Shown one piece after another: positions 54,958 through 56,375 of a stretch of DNA of 56,375 bases (its first letter is position 1; every line of letters begins with the position of its first letter). The DNA is from Bacillota bacterium. GTDB lineage: Bacteria > Bacillota > Limnochordia > Darwinibacteriales > DTU012. Where the stretch lies: positions 1 through 56,375 of the forward strand of contig DUVS01000029.1 of assembly GCA_012840925.1 (NCBI GenBank), read 5' to 3'. The position numbers and the translations under genes were made by a program. The notes beneath the pieces were generated by a model. That model saw only the letters and a list, made by a program, of their open reading frames with translations, was not told the DNA's origin and did not search any database.

Positions 54958-56004
54958 ATGAGTAATGAACTGCTTAACCAAAATGAAATTGATGCTTTGG
55001 TGCAAGAGGCTCATTCTCCAAGTGAGGACGATTACTTGACCGAAGAGGAACGTGACACGCTGGCCGAAATTGGTAATATTTCCATGGGCAGTGCAGCTAC
55101 AGCTCTTTCCTCATTGATCAACAAGAAAGTAACGATCACAGTTCCGAATGTTACCGTATCAACTTTAGCCGAGATCCAGAAAAGCTATCCGATTCCATGT
55201 ATCATTGTTAACGTCGAGTATGTAACAGGCCTCCAGGGTTCGAATCTGCTGGTGATCAAGGAAAGAGATGCTTCGGTGATCGGCAACTTGATGATCGGCA
55301 CAGATGAGAATGAGATTCCTGATGAAGTCGATGAGCTGAGCTTAAGTGCCCTGACTGAAGCCATGAATGTGATGATGGGCTCAGCCGCCACCGCTATGTC
55401 AGAGTTGTTTAGGTATCGGATCAGTATCTCACCGCCGGATGCATTTCGGCAGAATCTTGGCGATAAAATTGAAATCGCTGACTGCGATCGCCTATACGCA
55501 GTAATTGCTTTTCGCTTTAAAATCCTGGATCTCGTTGACAGCGTGATGCTGCAGATAATCGACCTGGAATTTGCCAGGACCATGGTATCTCAGTTGTTAA
55601 CACGTGAAGCAGAGAAAATGAATGATGCCCAACCAGTGCAAATTGAGGAGCCAAGTACAGCTGCCGATGTTGAGCCAGAATCTGTTGCCGCATCCGCATG
55701 GAGCGAGTTGAAACAGGAATCTTCGCCAACGCTTGATTTGGGCAATCTTAACATCGAATTGATTAGAGATATTCCGGTCAATGTAAGGGCGGTCCTCGGC
55801 CGCACAAGGATGTCCATTGAAAATATCCTTAAACTTGGCCCAGGCCACATTATGGAGCTGGATACTCTTGATGGGGAACCAATTGACGTATATGCAAATG
55901 ACACCTTAATCGGGCGAGGAGAAGTAGTGGTGGTAGGAGAGCAGTTTGGTATTAGAATTACTGAAATCTCCGCTCCCAACAACCGGATCAAGAGTATTGG
56001 CTGA
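54958..56004 (+). CDS. fliY: Flagellar motor switch phosphatase FliY
   Basis: FliY is the FliN-type switch protein of Gram-positive bacteria that also removes phosphate from CheY-P. The 348-residue protein has the N-terminal motif LNQNEIDALV, a CheC-like domain with both phosphatase motifs intact (LAEIGNISMGSA and LTEAMNVMMGSA, each Glu-x-x-Asn), a variable linker (about 220-265), and a SpoA/FliN domain (about 268-345). ATG 54958 lies at good distance from GAGGAG. It contrasts with the FliY-like protein at 1385, whose motifs are decayed. Confidence 0.95.
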   Translation: MSNELLNQNEIDALVQEAHSPSEDDYLTEEERDTLAEIGNISMGSAATALSSLINKKVTITVPNVTVSTLAEIQKSYPIPCIIVNVEYVTGLQGSNLLVIKERDASVIGNLMIGTDENEIPDEVDELSLSALTEAMNVMMGSAATAMSELFRYRISISPPDAFRQNLGDKIEIADCDRLYAVIAFRFKILDLVDSVMLQIIDLEFARTMVSQLLTREAEKMNDAQPVQIEEPSTAADVEPESVAASAWSELKQESSPTLDLGNLNIELIRDIPVNVRAVLGRTRMSIENILKLGPGHIMELDTLDGEPIDVYANDTLIGRGEVVVVGEQFGIRITEISAPNNRIKSIG

Positions 56005-56030
56005 CGATTGGTGGAAGGGAGGTGCAGACC

Positions 56031-56375
56031 ATGGATGCTTCTGAATTCAAAGATGTGTTTGCCGCTGAAGCACAGGAATACTTACAGGCTCTAAACAAGG
56101 ATTTGTTAAGGCTGGAAAGCAACCCAAGTGATCGGGCTGCATTAAATGATATGTTCCGAGCTGCTCACAGCCTCAAAGGTATGTCCAGCACCATGGGCTA
56201 TCAAGAACTAGCTGATTTTACACATCAAATCGAGAGTATACTGGATTTGTTACGTGTGGGTGAATTGGTCGCTACTGAATCAGTAGTCAATGTTATGTTT
56301 AGGGCTTTTGATGCTCTGCAGCACTTATTGGAAAAGACATTGCTTGATCAACCTCTACCTGACCTCGAGGATACC
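56031..56375 (+). CDS. cheA: Chemotaxis histidine kinase CheA, N-terminal part (partial)
   Basis: The frame runs off the right edge after 115 codons. The visible part is the P1 (HPt) domain with the phosphorylated histidine in FRAAHSLKGMSSTMGY, preceded by FKDVFAAEAQEYLQALN. CheA passes this phosphate to CheY. ATG 56031 follows GGGAGGTG. The kinase core lies outside the window. Confidence 0.93.
   Translation, partial: MDASEFKDVFAAEAQEYLQALNKDLLRLESNPSDRAALNDMFRAAHSLKGMSSTMGYQELADFTHQIESILDLLRVGELVATESVVNVMFRAFDALQHLLEKTLLDQPLPDLEDT

Overview
The window comes from a motile, endospore-forming member of the Firmicutes. Gene order is close to the Bacillus/Clostridium core: the late flagellar genes run through sigD and a swrB-like gene into rpsB, then tsf, pyrH, frr, uppS, cdsA, dxr, rseP, ispG, proS, polC, rimP, nusA, infB, rbfA, nrnA, truB, ribF, rpsO and pnp, and finally a dacF-spoIIA-sigF block. 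Spore formation is shown by spoIIM, ytvI, dacF, spoIIAA, spoIIAB and sigF. A complete exbB-exbD-tonB set, followed by an envelope protein built as SLH domain, long coiled coil and C-terminal membrane helix, points to a diderm (two-membrane) lineage of Firmicutes such as Limnochordia, Halanaerobiales or Negativicutes. That lineage guess is inference; the genes themselves are seen. Every gene I call lies on the + strand.

Layout. (1) 1-11.6 kb: end of motA, motB, fliL, a FliY-like switch protein, fliO, fliP, fliQ, fliR, flhB, flhA, flhF, flhG, a PilZ protein, sigD and two small flagellar-linked genes. (2) 11.6-16.4 kb: rpsB, tsf, pyrH, frr, a small unknown gene, uppS and cdsA (translation, UMP kinase, lipid carrier and phospholipid precursors). 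(3) 16.4-26.5 kb: ytvI, dxr, rseP, ispG, proS, a glycosyltransferase and a PolC that lacks its exonuclease domain. (4) 26.5-37.2 kb: the rimP-nusA-infB-ribF block, then rpsO and pnp, with recognisable promoters, leaders and terminators. (5) 37.2-47.6 kb: a DUF3866 protein, a histidine phosphatase, spoIIM, xerD, deoB, pdp, dacF, the spoIIA operon under a good sigma-H promoter, a PHP phosphoesterase and an acetyltransferase. (6) 47.7-53.3 kb: exbB, exbD, tonB, a secreted cohesin-like protein and the SLH/coiled-coil protein, bounded by terminators on both sides. (7) 53.4 kb to the end: cheW, fliM, fliY and the start of cheA, with a near-consensus sigma-D promoter before fliM.

How they work together. 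Regions 1 and 7 build and steer one flagellar motor: the SigD encoded in region 1 probably reads the promoter in region 7. Regions 2-4 are growth-linked, and ribosomal-protein transcripts carry structured leaders and an attenuator-like element. Region 5 holds the early forespore switch. Region 6 looks like a dedicated cell-envelope locus and is the most unusual part.

Points that stand out: PolC without a proofreading domain; fliP that seems to start at AUC and ribF at CUG, both behind strong ribosome binding sites; FlhF with an altered G3 motif; a third SpoA-domain switch protein sitting where fliM/fliY usually lie; and the TonB/SLH envelope locus. No stretch over 300 bases lacks a gene. The largest gaps are 26487-26697 (promoter and leader of rimP), 47580-47765 (terminator, then nothing I can name), 38302-38485 (nothing firm) and 53252-53422 (terminator, no clear promoter). 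I saw no tRNA, rRNA, CRISPR array, insertion sequence or phage gene.
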